The notes under the pieces are model-generated. The model had not been told where the DNA came from. It did no database searches and saw only the letters and a program-made list of their open reading frames with translations. Both the position numbers and the translations under genes were made by a program. Shown here piece after piece: positions 54,224 to 63,198 of a stretch of 64,000 bases of DNA. The stretch is from Micromonospora sp. RP3T (GTDB taxonomy: Bacteria; Actinomycetota; Actinomycetes; Mycobacteriales; Micromonosporaceae): the NCBI RefSeq assembly GCF_003027925.1, contig NZ_PYPS01000006.1, forward strand, positions 1-64,000, written 5' to 3'. How positions within the stretch are numbered: the stretch's first letter is position 1; every line of letters starts with the position of its first letter.

Positions 54224-55449
54224 TTCTCGGCCACCCCGGCCGAGTCGAACGTGGCCACCTCGTGCAGCACCCGGACCGCGCCGGTGACGACCGGCAACGC
54301 GAGCAGCGCGCCGGTGCCCTCGCCGAGCCGGAGCCCCAGGTCGACGAGCGGTTCCAGCCCGAGGTGCCGCAGCGCCACCGTGGCACCCGGCTCGGCGCTG
54401 CGGTGCCCGGCGACCATGGCGCCCACCGCGTCCGGCGCGAACGCGGCGGCGGCCAGCGCGGCGCTGACCGCGATCACGCCGTCCAGCAGCACCGGCACCC
54501 GACGCGCGGCGGCGCCGAGGATCAGCCCGGTCAGCGCGGCGTGCTCCAGCCCGCCGACGGTCGCGAGGACGCCCAGCGGGTCGGCCGGATCGGGGGTGTG
54601 CCGCGCCAGCGCGGCCCGCACCACGCCGACCTTGCGGGCGTACGTCTCGTCGTCCACGCCGGTGCCCCGGCCGGTCGTCGCCGCCGCGTCGACGCCGGTG
54701 AACGCGGCGACCAGCGCGGCGGCCGGCGTGGTGTTGCCGATGCCCATGTCGCCGGTGAGCAGGATGCCGGCGCCGGCCTCGACAAGCTCGCCGGCGATCC
54801 GGATGCCGGTCTCCACCGCCGCGCGGGCCTCGTCCCGGGTGAGTGCCGCGGTGACCGTCATGTCCCGGGTGCCGGCCCGCACGTTCGCCGCCACCAGACG
54901 CGGCCCGGCCGGGTCGGCGGGCGTCGCGACGAGGCTGGCGGAGAGCACCGCGGGGGCGCTGGTCGGGCCGTCCGAGGCGGCCGGGTCGGCGAGCGGATCG
55001 TTCGAGGCGGCGGCGAGCGCGGCCGGGTCGACGGACGGACCGTTCGAGGCGGCGGCGAGCGCGGCCGGGTCGACGGACGGGCCGATCGGGAGCGGGGTGG
55101 CGACGCCGACGTCGACCACGGTGACCGAGGCGCCGGCCTGCCGGGCGAACGCGTTGACCACCGCGCCGCCGGCCAGGAAGTTGCCGATCATCTGGGCGGT
55201 GACCTCCTGCGGCCACGGGGTCACCCCCTGGGCGTGCACCCCGTGGTCACCCGCGAAGATCACCACCGCGGCCGGGTCGGGCAGCGGCGGCGGGCAGGTC
55301 CCGGCCAGCCCGGTGAGGCGTACCGAGAGCGGCTCCAGGGCACCGAGCGAGCCGGCGGGCTTGGTCAGCCGGCCCTGCAGCTCACGCGCCGCAGCCATGG
55401 CCGACTCGTCGAGCGGGCGGATCGCCGCGACGGTGGACTCCAGCATCAT
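54220..55449 (-). CDS. cobT: Nicotinate-nucleotide:dimethylbenzimidazole phosphoribosyltransferase
   Basis: The protein of 408-409 residues makes alpha-ribazole phosphate for the lower ligand of cobalamin. Family blocks are KPAGSLGALE (30-39), FAGDHGVHAQGVTPWPQEVT, GDMGIGNTTPAAAL and the C-terminal DLGLRLGEGTGALLALP with the catalytic glutamate. About 55 residues between DVGVATPLP and RLVAANVRAGT are an insertion made of 14-residue tandem repeats (DPAALAAASNGPSV), absent from typical CobT. The start is ATG 55449 or 55446; GGAGG is better spaced for the latter. It overlaps cobC upstream and the CysG-type gene downstream. Confidence 0.94.
   Translation of the reverse strand: MMLESTVAAIRPLDESAMAAARELQGRLTKPAGSLGALEPLSVRLTGLAGTCPPPLPDPAAVVIFAGDHGVHAQGVTPWPQEVTAQMIGNFLAGGAVVNAFARQAGASVTVVDVGVATPLPIGPSVDPAALAAASNGPSVDPAALAAASNDPLADPAASDGPTSAPAVLSASLVATPADPAGPRLVAANVRAGTRDMTVTAALTRDEARAAVETGIRIAGELVEAGAGILLTGDMGIGNTTPAAALVAAFTGVDAAATTGRGTGVDDETYARKVGVVRAALARHTPDPADPLGVLATVGGLEHAALTGLILGAAARRVPVLLDGVIAVSAALAAAAFAPDAVGAMVAGHRSAEPGATVALRHLGLEPLVDLGLRLGEGTGALLALPVVTGAVRVLHEVATFDSAGVAEK
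54999..55082 (-). repeat. 42-bp tandem repeat inside cobT
   Basis: Two nearly identical in-frame 42-bp units lie at 54999-55040 and 55041-55082, each containing GAGGCGGCGGCGAGCGCGGC, with a degenerate related segment just before (54968-54998). They encode an Ala/Pro/Ser-rich insertion in a loop of CobT. Confidence 0.88.
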
Positions 55450-56522
55450 GCCTCCAGGATTCGAGCCAGTGTCTCGATGAACGCGTCGGTGGTGGCCCGG
55501 TCGCGGACCGCGATCCGGAGCCAGTCCGGGCCGAGCCCGGGGAACGTGTCGCCCCGGCGTACCGCCCAGCCGTGCTCGCGCAGCCGCTCCCGCAGCGCGG
55601 CGGCGCCGGGCGTGTGGATCAGGACGAAGGCGCTGGCCGGGCGCCCCGCCACGCGTACGCCGGGCAGGGTGGCCAGGCGGGCCACCAGGTGCTCGCGGTC
55701 GGCGGCGAGCACGGCGGCGATCGCGCGCTCGGCCGCCACCGCGCCCGGCCCGGCGCAGGCGGTGGCGGCGGCGAGCGCCGGCGTGGAGACGGCCCAGAGC
55801 GGCTGGGCGGCGGCGAACCGGGCCAGCAGGTCGGCGGCGCCGAGCAGGTAGCCGATCCGCAGCCCGGCCAGCCCCCAGGTCTTGGTGAGGCTGCGGACCA
55901 CCACGAGGCCGGGCAGGTCGCGGCGGGCGGCGAGGGATTCCGGTTCGCCGTCGACGCCGGGCGCGACCGTGGTGTCGGCGAACGCCTCGTCGACCACCAG
56001 CACCCGGCCGGGGCGGGCCAGCGCGGCGATCGTGTCCGCCGGGTGCAGCACCGAGGTCGGGTTGGTGGGGTTGCCGACCATGACCAGGTCGGCGTCGGCG
56101 GGCACCCGGGCCGGGTCGAGCCGGAAGCCGTCGGCCGGGTCGAGCAGCACCCGGTCCACCCGGTGACCGGCGGCCCGCAGCGCGGCCTCCGGCTCGGTGA
56201 ACTGCGGGTGCACCACCACCGGGTGGCGGGTGTCGCGCAGCGCGCGGGCGATCAGCACGAAGCCTTCGGCGGCGCCGGCGGTCAGGAGTACCTCGTCCGG
56301 GGGTCGCCCGTGCCGGTGACCGACGGCGGCGCGGGCGGGGGCCGGGTCCGGGTACGCGGCCAGCTCGCCCAGCGCGGCGGTGACCGGGTCGGCCAGCCAG
56401 TCGGGCATCGGGGCGCGGCGCACGTTGACCGCCAGGTCCACCAGGCCGGGCGTGGCCTCGGCGTCCCCGTGGTGTCCCAGGTCGGGTTCGGCGGGCGTGG
56501 CGGCGGGCGGTGGTGCGGGCAT
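55446..56522 (-). CDS. cobC: PLP-dependent aminotransferase-fold protein CobC (cobalamin side chain)
   Basis: The 358-residue fold-type I PLP protein resembles histidinol-phosphate aminotransferase-like CobC/CobD (Rv2231c family). K214 in RSLTKTWGLAGLRIGY binds PLP; VGNPTNPTSVL and VVDEAFADT are cofactor blocks. Its neighbours cobT and the CysG-type gene support a role in making the (R)-1-amino-2-propanol phosphate side chain, or a related step, of cobalamin. ATG 56522 (MPAPPPAATP) precedes family similarity; longer upstream frames enter the divergent PBP promoter. It heads the three-gene operon. Confidence 0.88.
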   Translation of the reverse strand: MPAPPPAATPAEPDLGHHGDAEATPGLVDLAVNVRRAPMPDWLADPVTAALGELAAYPDPAPARAAVGHRHGRPPDEVLLTAGAAEGFVLIARALRDTRHPVVVHPQFTEPEAALRAAGHRVDRVLLDPADGFRLDPARVPADADLVMVGNPTNPTSVLHPADTIAALARPGRVLVVDEAFADTTVAPGVDGEPESLAARRDLPGLVVVRSLTKTWGLAGLRIGYLLGAADLLARFAAAQPLWAVSTPALAAATACAGPGAVAAERAIAAVLAADREHLVARLATLPGVRVAGRPASAFVLIHTPGAAALRERLREHGWAVRRGDTFPGLGPDWLRIAVRDRATTDAFIETLARILEA

Positions 56523-56609
56523 GACCGCGATCCTGCCGGGAAGCCGCGTCCCGGGACAGCGCATCCCGGCGTGGGTCGCGTCACGGCCCGCCCGTTTATG
56601 AATTCTTCT

Positions 56610-56628
56610 CATTTCCGAATCGGAAATG
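56610..56628 (+). promoter_or_regulatory. Perfect palindrome at the penicillin-binding protein promoter
   Basis: CATTTCCGA-A-TCGGAAATG is a perfect 19-bp palindrome 15 bp before GTG 56644, in an AT-rich island (GAATTCTTCTCATTTCC). TAGCTT just downstream could be the -10 of a nearly leaderless transcript, so a bound regulator would overlap the promoter core. Confidence 0.6.
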
Positions 56629-56643
56629 TCATAGCTTGACCCC

Positions 56644-58776
56644 GTGAGCAACCGACCCCTTGCGTCCGCCGGTCGTGCCGTGCCCCTTCTCCGTGCCGGG
56701 CTGATCGCCGGCATCGTCGTCGCCGCCGCGTTGTACCCGATGGCCGCCGTCACCGGCATCGGCGCGAAGGCCACCGCGCACGCCGTGGAGCAGAAGACGA
56801 ACATCCTCAAGACCGCGCTGCCGGCCGAGACCTCGTACCTCTACGCGCCGGACGGCAAGACCGTGCTGACCATGTTCTACGAGGAGTACCGGCAGTACAC
56901 CAAGATCGAGAACATGTCGCCGAACATCCAGCAGGCGATCGTCGCCGCCGAGGACAACCGCTTCTACCAGCACCACGGCGTCGACCCGAAGGGCGTCGCA
57001 CGTGCCTTCGTCTCCAACGCCCGCTCCGGCGGCGTCTCCCAGGGCGCCTCGACGCTGACCATGCAGTACGTCCGGATGGCGCTGCGGGACAGCGCGAGCA
57101 CGCCGAAGGAGGTCCAGGAGGCCACCCAGCAGACCAGCCTGCGCAAGGTCAAGGAGATGCGCATGGCGCTCGACATCGAGAAGCACCTGAGCAAGGAGCA
57201 GATCCTCGAGCGCTACCTCAACTCGGCCTACTTCGGCCACCGGGCGTACGGCATCTACGCCGCCTCGCAGATCTTCTTCTCCAAGACGCCGGCCACGCTC
57301 ACCCCGGTCGAGGCAGCCACCCTGGCCGGGCTGGTGAAGTCCCCCTCCGAGTACGACCCGATCACCTCCGACCAGAAGGACGCCACCGGCCGACGCAACT
57401 ACGTGCTGGACAACATGGCCCGCCTCGGCTACCTGTCACCGGACGCCGCCGCCGCGGCCAAGGCCCAGCCGATCAAGCTGAAGCTGACCGACCCGCCGAA
57501 CGACTGCGCCGCGATCGACGGCGCGCACCGCGCCTGGGGCTTCTACTGCGACTACCTGAAGAACTGGTGGAGCGCCCAGCCCGCGTTCGGCGAGAACCGC
57601 CTCGAACGGATGGACAAGCTGCGCCGGGGCGGCTACCGGATCGTGCTCGCGCTCGACCCGAAGACGCAGGCGGCGGCCGAGAAGAACGTCGGCGCCAAGG
57701 ACAACACCGGCAGCCCGTTCGCCAACGGCATCGTGGTCGCCGAACCCGGCACCGGGCGGATCAAGGCGATGGCGGTGAACCGGAACTACTCGCTCGACCT
57801 GGCCGAGAACCCGAACAGCTCGAACCCGGAGGCCGGCCCGAAGGTCAAGGCGAACTACCCGAACACGGTGGCGCCGCTGCTCGGCGGCGGGACGCTCCCC
57901 GGCTACCAGGCCGGCTCCACGTTCAAGATGTTCCCGATGCTCGCCGCGCTCAACGCCGGGATGCCGCTGTCCACCGCGTACGACTCGCCCTACCGGTACC
58001 AGTCGGCGGTCTACGACGGCTGGGCGCCCTCCAACGCCAGCGGCGCGATGACCGGCCGGCAGACCATGTGGTCCGGGTTCGGCAAGTCGGTGAACACCTA
58101 CTTCGTGCAACTGGAGGAGAAGGTCGGCGCGGACGCCGGGGTGCGCCTGGCCGAACAGCTCGGGCTGCGCTGGCGTACCGACGTGGACAAGGAGCAGGCG
58201 TCACCGGCCAAGGCGAGGAAGTGGGGCGCGTTCACGCTCGGCGTCTCCGACGCCACCCCGCTGGAGATGGCGAACGCGTACGCGGCCGTCGCCGCCGACG
58301 GACGCTACTGCGAGGCGATCCCGGTCAACGCGATCATGAACCGGGACGGCACGCCGACCACCTGGTCCACGCCGGGCGGGGTGCAGCGGGAGGTGGCCAA
58401 GCCCCGGTGCCGCCAGGTCGTCAACGCGGACGCGGCCCGGGCCGCCACCGACGCGGCCCGCTGCCCGACCGGCGACACCCCGGCCAAGGGGAGCTGCGGC
58501 GGCTGGTCGACGGCGGACAGCGTACGGAAGACGGTCGGCCGGCCGGTCGCCGGCAAGACGGGCACCACGGACAGCACCCGGTCGGCGTGGTTCGTCGGCT
58601 ACACCCCGGAGCTGGCCGCGGCGAGCTTCATCGCCGATCCGGACAACCCGTTCAACGCGGTGGGTGACGGGCAGTCCCAGATCCCGGTGAACGCGGTCGC
58701 CGAGACGCTGCGCGACGCCCTGAAGGGGCAACCGACGCGCCAGTTCACCCCGCCGTCCGACCAGATCGTCGGCTGA
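56644..58776 (+). CDS. Class A penicillin-binding protein (transglycosylase-transpeptidase)
   Basis: The 710-residue bifunctional peptidoglycan synthase has a short cytoplasmic tail and one transmembrane helix (about 18-40). The GT51 domain contains AAEDNRFYQHHGVDPKG (catalytic Glu), GASTLTMQYVR and the EKHLSKEQILERYLN region. The transpeptidase domain has S425-xx-K428 (GSTFK), SVN at 482-484 and KTG at 638-640. No PASTA or long disordered tail is present. It is outside-facing and inserts new wall strands. GTG 56644 lies where transcription probably begins; a palindromic operator lies 15 bp upstream. It is divergent from cobC. Confidence 0.95.
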   Translation: MSNRPLASAGRAVPLLRAGLIAGIVVAAALYPMAAVTGIGAKATAHAVEQKTNILKTALPAETSYLYAPDGKTVLTMFYEEYRQYTKIENMSPNIQQAIVAAEDNRFYQHHGVDPKGVARAFVSNARSGGVSQGASTLTMQYVRMALRDSASTPKEVQEATQQTSLRKVKEMRMALDIEKHLSKEQILERYLNSAYFGHRAYGIYAASQIFFSKTPATLTPVEAATLAGLVKSPSEYDPITSDQKDATGRRNYVLDNMARLGYLSPDAAAAAKAQPIKLKLTDPPNDCAAIDGAHRAWGFYCDYLKNWWSAQPAFGENRLERMDKLRRGGYRIVLALDPKTQAAAEKNVGAKDNTGSPFANGIVVAEPGTGRIKAMAVNRNYSLDLAENPNSSNPEAGPKVKANYPNTVAPLLGGGTLPGYQAGSTFKMFPMLAALNAGMPLSTAYDSPYRYQSAVYDGWAPSNASGAMTGRQTMWSGFGKSVNTYFVQLEEKVGADAGVRLAEQLGLRWRTDVDKEQASPAKARKWGAFTLGVSDATPLEMANAYAAVAADGRYCEAIPVNAIMNRDGTPTTWSTPGGVQREVAKPRCRQVVNADAARAATDAARCPTGDTPAKGSCGGWSTADSVRKTVGRPVAGKTGTTDSTRSAWFVGYTPELAAASFIADPDNPFNAVGDGQSQIPVNAVAETLRDALKGQPTRQFTPPSDQIVG

Positions 58777-58814
58777 CCGCCCCTACCCGTCCCGGGGGTG
58801 CGCCCGGGTCAGTT

Positions 58815-58868
58815 GATCAAGGAGTTTGCGTCCAGGATCGCCCGATCCCCGACGCGAACTCCTTGATC
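58815..58868. terminator. Terminator between convergent PBP and TetR genes
   Basis: GATCAAGGAGTTTGCGTC and GACGCGAACTCCTTGATC pair over 18 positions with one G-U, and the loop itself contains GATC-GCCC-GATC. It resembles the GATC-armed hairpins at 16940 and 52853. Confidence 0.7.
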
Positions 58869-58897
58869 GACGTTCGGGGGGGTGGGGTGGGGGTGGG

Positions 58898-59473
58898 TCA
58901 GTGCGGTGGGGCGGCGGTCAGGAAGAGGTGGACGGCGAGGTCGGCCAGCTTGCCGGCGGTCTCGTCGACCGGGGCCCGGGGCAGCACGATGTGGCTCACC
59001 ACCAGGCGCACCACGCTGTCCGCCGCGAACGCCAGGGCCGCCGGGTCGGCGTCGGGCAGGTGGCACCCGGCCCACTCCAGCAGCGCCGCGGTCGACTCGG
59101 TGAGCACCAGCTCGGAGCGGGTGGTCAGGTAGGGCAGCAGCTCGTCCGAGCCGCCCCGGGCGCTGGTCAGGATCGCCTTGACCAGCGGGTTGTCGGCGGC
59201 GGCGGCGAGCGTGCGGCGGATCGCCGCGTACGCGGCCGCGCGCACGTCGGCGCCGTGCTCGCCGAGCGCGGCCCGGACGTCGCCGACGAACCGGTCCACC
59301 TCGCGTCGGGCCAGCGCCTCGGCCAGGCCGGCCTTGGTGCCGAACTCGTTGTAGACCGTCTGCCGGCTGACGCCGGCGGCCTCGGCCACCGCGCCCATCC
59401 GTACGCCGTCCCAGCCGCAGGCCACGGTCTGCGCCCGGGCGGCCTCCACGATCGCGTTCCGCGCCTCACCCAT
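58898..59473 (-). CDS. TetR/AcrR-family transcriptional regulator
   Basis: The 191-residue regulator has the TetR helix-turn-helix (MGAVAEAAGVSRQTVYNEFGTKAGLAEAL, about 26-54) and a helical ligand-binding domain. It lies divergent from proS (92 bp) and convergent with the PBP gene. It may control itself or a distant target; no adjacent efflux gene is seen in the window. The ligand is unknown. Confidence 0.88.
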   Translation of the reverse strand: MGEARNAIVEAARAQTVACGWDGVRMGAVAEAAGVSRQTVYNEFGTKAGLAEALARREVDRFVGDVRAALGEHGADVRAAAYAAIRRTLAAAADNPLVKAILTSARGGSDELLPYLTTRSELVLTESTAALLEWAGCHLPDADPAALAFAADSVVRLVVSHIVLPRAPVDETAGKLADLAVHLFLTAAPPH

Positions 59474-59564
59474 CGTCGTCGAAGTCTACGGCCGCCGGGT
59501 CGACACGGCGCGGGTCGGCTCCCCGGCGCAACGGCGACCCGCGCGACGCATAGGATGTGCGGTC

Positions 59565-60971
59565 ATGGCACGCGTGCTCACTCCCCGTGCGGAGGACTTT
59601 CCCCGCTGGTACCAGGACCTGATCGCCAAGGCGAAGCTGGCCGACAACGGCCCGGTTCGGGGCACCATGGTCATCCGACCGGCCGGCTACGCCATCTGGG
59701 AGCGGATGCAGGCCGAGATGGACGCCCGGATCAAGGCGGCCGGCGCGGAGAACGCGTACTTCCCGCTCTTCATCCCGGAGAGCTACCTCAAGCGTGAGGC
59801 CGAGCACGTCGAGGGCTTCTCGCCGGAGCTGGCGGTGGTCACCCACGGCGGCGGCAAGCAGCTCGCCGAGCCGGTGGTGGTGCGCCCCACCAGCGAGACG
59901 GTCATCGGCGAGTTCATGGCCAAGTGGATCGACTCGTACCGGGACCTGCCGCTGCTGCTCAACCAGTGGGCGAACGTGGTCCGGTGGGAGCTGCGCCCGC
60001 GGATCTTCCTGCGCACCAGCGAGTTCCTCTGGCAGGAGGGGCACACCGCACACGCCTCCCGGGACGACGCCCGCGCCTACGCCCGGCGGATCCTGCACGA
60101 GGCGTACGAGGATCTGATGGTCAACGTGCTGGGCATCCCGGTGGTGGTCGGCCTGAAGACCGCCCGGGAGCGCTTCGCCGGGGCCACCGCCACGTACACG
60201 TGCGAGGGCATGATGGGCGACGGCAAGGCGCTCCAGCTCGGCACCAGCCACGAGCTGGGGCAGAACTTCGCCAAGGCGTTCGACATCAGCTACTCGTCGG
60301 CCGAGGGCGGCCGGGAGCACGCCTGGACCACCTCCTGGGGCACCTCGACCCGGATGCTCGGCGGGCTGATCATGGCGCACGGTGACGACAACGGGCTGCG
60401 GGTGCCGCCGAAGCTGGCGCCGGTCCAGGCGTACGTGATGGTCGTCAAGGACGGCGAGGGCGTGGGCGAGGCAGCGGCCAAGCTGCGCGACGCGCTGCGC
60501 GACGCCGGTGTCCGGGTGGCGCTGGACGACCGCACCGACACCGCGTTCGGCCGCCGTGCCGTCGACGCCGAGCTGCGCGGTTACCCGGTCCGCGTCGAGG
60601 TCGGCCCGCGCGATCTGGCCGCCGGTAACGCGGTGGTGGTCCGGCGTACCGACGGCTCGAAGGCCCCGACGCCGGTGGCCGACGTGGTCGGCGCGGTGCT
60701 GGCCGCGCTGGAGGCCGACCAGCGGGCGCTGCACGACCAGGCGCTGGAGTTCCGCCGGTCCCGCACCGTCGAGGTGTCGACGCTGGCCGAGGCGATCGAG
60801 GCGTCCGCCACCGGCTGGGCCATGGTGCCCTGGTCGGCGGTCGGCGTGCCCGGTGAGGCCGAGGCGAACGCGCAGGGGGTCACCGTCCGCTGCCTGCTCC
60901 GCGCCGACGGGTCGGTGCCGGACACCGAGGACGAGCCCGACCTGGTCGCCATCCTCGCCCGCGCCTACTGA
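59565..60971 (+). CDS. proS: Prolyl-tRNA synthetase, archaeal/eukaryote-type (type 3)
   Basis: The 468-residue class II synthetase charges tRNA-Pro. Motif 2 is FLRTSEFLWQEGHTAHAS and motif 3 is TSTRMLGGLIMAHGDDNGLRVP. The absence of the bacterial editing (INS) domain, the anticodon-binding domain followed by a short C-terminal domain, and the final tyrosine (ARAY) mark the archaeal/eukaryotic type 3 ProRS, also found in some bacteria. TAGGAT at 59551-59556 is a good -10, so the mRNA is probably leaderless or nearly so at ATG 59565. Repeat copy E begins right after the stop codon. Confidence 0.97.
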   Translation: MARVLTPRAEDFPRWYQDLIAKAKLADNGPVRGTMVIRPAGYAIWERMQAEMDARIKAAGAENAYFPLFIPESYLKREAEHVEGFSPELAVVTHGGGKQLAEPVVVRPTSETVIGEFMAKWIDSYRDLPLLLNQWANVVRWELRPRIFLRTSEFLWQEGHTAHASRDDARAYARRILHEAYEDLMVNVLGIPVVVGLKTARERFAGATATYTCEGMMGDGKALQLGTSHELGQNFAKAFDISYSSAEGGREHAWTTSWGTSTRMLGGLIMAHGDDNGLRVPPKLAPVQAYVMVVKDGEGVGEAAAKLRDALRDAGVRVALDDRTDTAFGRRAVDAELRGYPVRVEVGPRDLAAGNAVVVRRTDGSKAPTPVADVVGAVLAALEADQRALHDQALEFRRSRTVEVSTLAEAIEASATGWAMVPWSAVGVPGEAEANAQGVTVRCLLRADGSVPDTEDEPDLVAILARAY

Positions 60972-60972
60972 G

Positions 60973-61030
60973 GGTGTAAGGAAGGCCCCCTGTTAACGCA
61001 TTCGGTAGAGGCGGGGGCCCCTCTTAACAA
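60973..61030 (+). repeat. Dispersed 58-bp repeat, copy E (plus orientation)
   Basis: The copy reads GGTGTAAGGAAGGCCCCCTG, TTAACGCATTCGGTAGAGGC and GGGGGCCCCTCTTAACAA. It starts one base after the proS stop codon and ends just before the ribosome binding region of the next gene. Confidence 0.92.
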
Positions 61031-61046
61031 GTCAGGGAAGGTGAGC

Positions 61047-61694
61047 GTGCGCTTCGAACCCGGCCGGCTGGTCCTGCACCGCAACGTGCGGCACGGACGG
61101 ATCGGGTGGGTCCGGACGGCCCGCGTCGTCTCCGACGACGAGCGCGGGCTGCTGCTCTGGGTGGCGCGGGGCGCGCCGGCGGCGCACGAGGTGACCGCCG
61201 CCGGGTCGGGCATGCGCGCGGTGCCGTTCGCCGAGTGGATCGTCTCCTCGTACGCGCTGGCGGTCGGCACCTGGAACGGGCCGCCGGTGCTCAAGTTCCT
61301 GCCCGCCGGCGCCGCCCACTCGGTGTGGTGGTTCTCCGACGAGCGGGGCCGGTTCAGGAACTGGTACGTGAACCTGGAGGAGCCCGGCGTCCGCTGGGAC
61401 GACGGCGCGGTGGCCGGGGTCGACATGGTGGACCAGGACCTCGATGTGGTGATCCATCCGGACCTGACCTGGGAGTGGAAGGACGAGGACGAGTTCGCCG
61501 AGCGGCTCGCCTTCCCGGAGCACTACTGGGTGACCGACGAGAAGGCGGTGCGCGCCGAGGGGGAACGGGTGATCCGGATCGCCGAGTCGGGCGCGTTCCC
61601 GTTCGACGGGACGTGGTGTGACTTCACGCCGCCCGCGGAATGGGACGTTCCGGACGAGCTGCCGCCCGGTTGGGACCGCCCGCCGGCGCGCTGA
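61047..61694 (+). CDS. DUF402 family protein
   Basis: The 215-residue protein belongs to DUF402, which includes nucleoside di-/triphosphatases of the Ntdp/FomD type. Visible features are YVNLEEPGVRWDDGAVAGVDMVDQDLDVVIHPD with the acidic metal-binding cluster and WEWKDEDEFAERL. The natural substrate here is unknown; FomD relatives hydrolyse cytidylyl phosphonates, others NTPs. GGGAAG six bases before GTG 61047 favours this start over GTG 61041. The sequence just upstream is the end of dispersed repeat copy E. Confidence 0.82.
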   Translation: MRFEPGRLVLHRNVRHGRIGWVRTARVVSDDERGLLLWVARGAPAAHEVTAAGSGMRAVPFAEWIVSSYALAVGTWNGPPVLKFLPAGAAHSVWWFSDERGRFRNWYVNLEEPGVRWDDGAVAGVDMVDQDLDVVIHPDLTWEWKDEDEFAERLAFPEHYWVTDEKAVRAEGERVIRIAESGAFPFDGTWCDFTPPAEWDVPDELPPGWDRPPAR

Positions 61695-61934
61695 CGGTGT
61701 CCTTCGTCACGACCCGGCCGGTCCGGGGCGCGCGGTCCGGGTCCGGTGCGAGCGTTCCGGGTCGGATCTGGCAGAATGGTCCGCTGGTATCCGGCACGCG
61801 TCCGGCGCCCTCTAACCCGGGCGCGTCGCCAGTTCACCGAGCAGTCTCCGGCCCAAACCCCACTGTGCCGGTCGGCGCTCACCCGCCACACCGCCCAGAC
61901 GGGCCGGTGAGATCGCAACAGGAGCGAAACAACT

Positions 61935-62411
61935 GTGGCCGTAAAGATCCGGCTCCTGCGGATGGGCAAGATCCGCAACCCGCAGTACCGCATCGTCGTC
62001 GCCGACTCGCGCACCAAGCGTGACGGTCGCGCGATCGAGTTCGTCGGTGTGTACCAGCCGAAGGAGGACCCTTCGGTGATCGAGGTCCGGTCGGAGCGGG
62101 TCCAGTACTGGCTGTCGGTCGGCGCTCAGCCGAGCGAGGCCGTGCAGCGTCTGCTGGAGCTGACCGGTGACTGGCAGAAGTTCAAGGGCCTGCCGGCCCC
62201 GCCGCCGCTGAAGGTCGCCCCGGAGCGGGCCGACCGCAAGGCGGCGTACGAGGCCGAGGCGAAGGCCGCCGCCGGTGTGGCGGACACCCCGGCCAAGCCG
62301 GCCAAGAAGGCCGCCAAGACGGAGGCCGCGAAGCCCGAGGCCGAGGCGCCGAAGGCGGAGGAGCCGAAGGCCGAGGCGCAGACCGGCGCCGAGTCCGGCG
62401 AGCAGGCCTGA
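61935..62411 (+). CDS. rpsP: 30S ribosomal protein S16
   Basis: The 158-residue protein has the conserved S16 core ([24 protein letters not shown], about 3-26, then [16 protein letters not shown]) in its first 85 residues. A 70-residue tail rich in Ala, Lys, Glu and Pro follows, common in actinomycetes and probably disordered. It is a small-subunit assembly protein. ACAGGAGCG lies ten bases before GTG 61935. The 240 bp upstream contain a possible CAGAAT -10 at 61772-61777 and otherwise nothing recognisable. It heads the rpsP-khpA-rimM-trmD operon. Confidence 0.97.
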   Translation: MAVKIRLLRMGKIRNPQYRIVVADSRTKRDGRAIEFVGVYQPKEDPSVIEVRSERVQYWLSVGAQPSEAVQRLLELTGDWQKFKGLPAPPPLKVAPERADRKAAYEAEAKAAAGVADTPAKPAKKAAKTEAAKPEAEAPKAEEPKAEAQTGAESGEQA

Positions 62412-62412
62412 C

Positions 62413-62646
62413 ATGGCGCTGCGTCCCGCCCTGGAGCACCTGGTCAAGGGGATCGTCGACCACCCGGATGACGTCCGGGTGCGGATGGTCGATTCCCGTC
62501 GGGGCAAGCGGCTCGAGGTCCGCGTGCACCCGGAGGATCTCGGCACGGTGATCGGGCGGTCCGGACGGACCGCCAAGGCGCTGCGCCAGGTGATCGGCTC
62601 CATCGGCGGACGTGGGGTACGCGTCGACATCGTCGACTCGTACTGA
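62413..62646 (+). CDS. khpA: KH-domain RNA-binding protein KhpA
   Basis: The 77-residue protein is a single KH domain with the GXXG-type loop VIGRSGRTAKALR (about 46-58). KhpA binds RNA with KhpB in several Gram-positive bacteria and affects translation and cell elongation. It begins one base after the rpsP stop codon and its own stop overlaps rimM (TGATG). Its place between rpsP and rimM is conserved. Confidence 0.95.
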   Translation: MALRPALEHLVKGIVDHPDDVRVRMVDSRRGKRLEVRVHPEDLGTVIGRSGRTAKALRQVIGSIGGRGVRVDIVDSY

Positions 62647-63185
62647 TGCTTCTCGTCGTCGGCCGGATCGGCAAACCGCACGGCATCCGTGGTGAGGTCA
62701 CCGTGGAGGTGCGGACCGATGAGCCCGAAGCACGCTTCGCCCCCGGTTCGGTGCTGGTCACCGAGCCGGGGGTGGTGCCGGCCGAGCCGGGCGCCTGGCG
62801 GGTGCCGCCGACGCTGACCGTGGAGTCGGCGCGCTGGCACCAGGGCCGCCTGCTTGTCGTGTTCGCCGGCGTGGTGGGTCGCGACGTCGCCGAGGCGTTG
62901 CGCAACACGCTTGTCGGCGTGGACAGCGCGGACGTCGCCGAGCCGGACGACCCGGAGGAGTTCCACGACCACCAGTTGGTCGGGCTCGCCGTGGTCACCC
63001 GGGACGGGGAGCGGCTCGGCGAGGTGGACCGCATCGACCACGCCCCCGCCTCCGACCTGTTGGTGGTGCGGCGTCCGGCGGGGAGTCCCGTGCTCGTTCC
63101 GTTCGTCAAGGCGATCGTGCCCGAGGTGGATCTCGCCGGCGGTCGCGTCGTCGTCGACCTGCCCGGCGGTTTGCTCGACCTCTAG
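62646..63185 (+). CDS. rimM: Ribosome maturation factor RimM
   Basis: The 179-residue protein has the N-terminal RimM barrel ([18 protein letters not shown], 5-22) and a C-terminal PRC-barrel ([41 protein letters not shown]). It assists 30S head assembly through S19. The one-base overlap with khpA shows coupled translation. The length is normal. Confidence 0.97.
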   Translation: MLLVVGRIGKPHGIRGEVTVEVRTDEPEARFAPGSVLVTEPGVVPAEPGAWRVPPTLTVESARWHQGRLLVVFAGVVGRDVAEALRNTLVGVDSADVAEPDDPEEFHDHQLVGLAVVTRDGERLGEVDRIDHAPASDLLVVRRPAGSPVLVPFVKAIVPEVDLAGGRVVVDLPGGLLDL

Positions 63186-63198
63186 CTGGAGCCACCGC

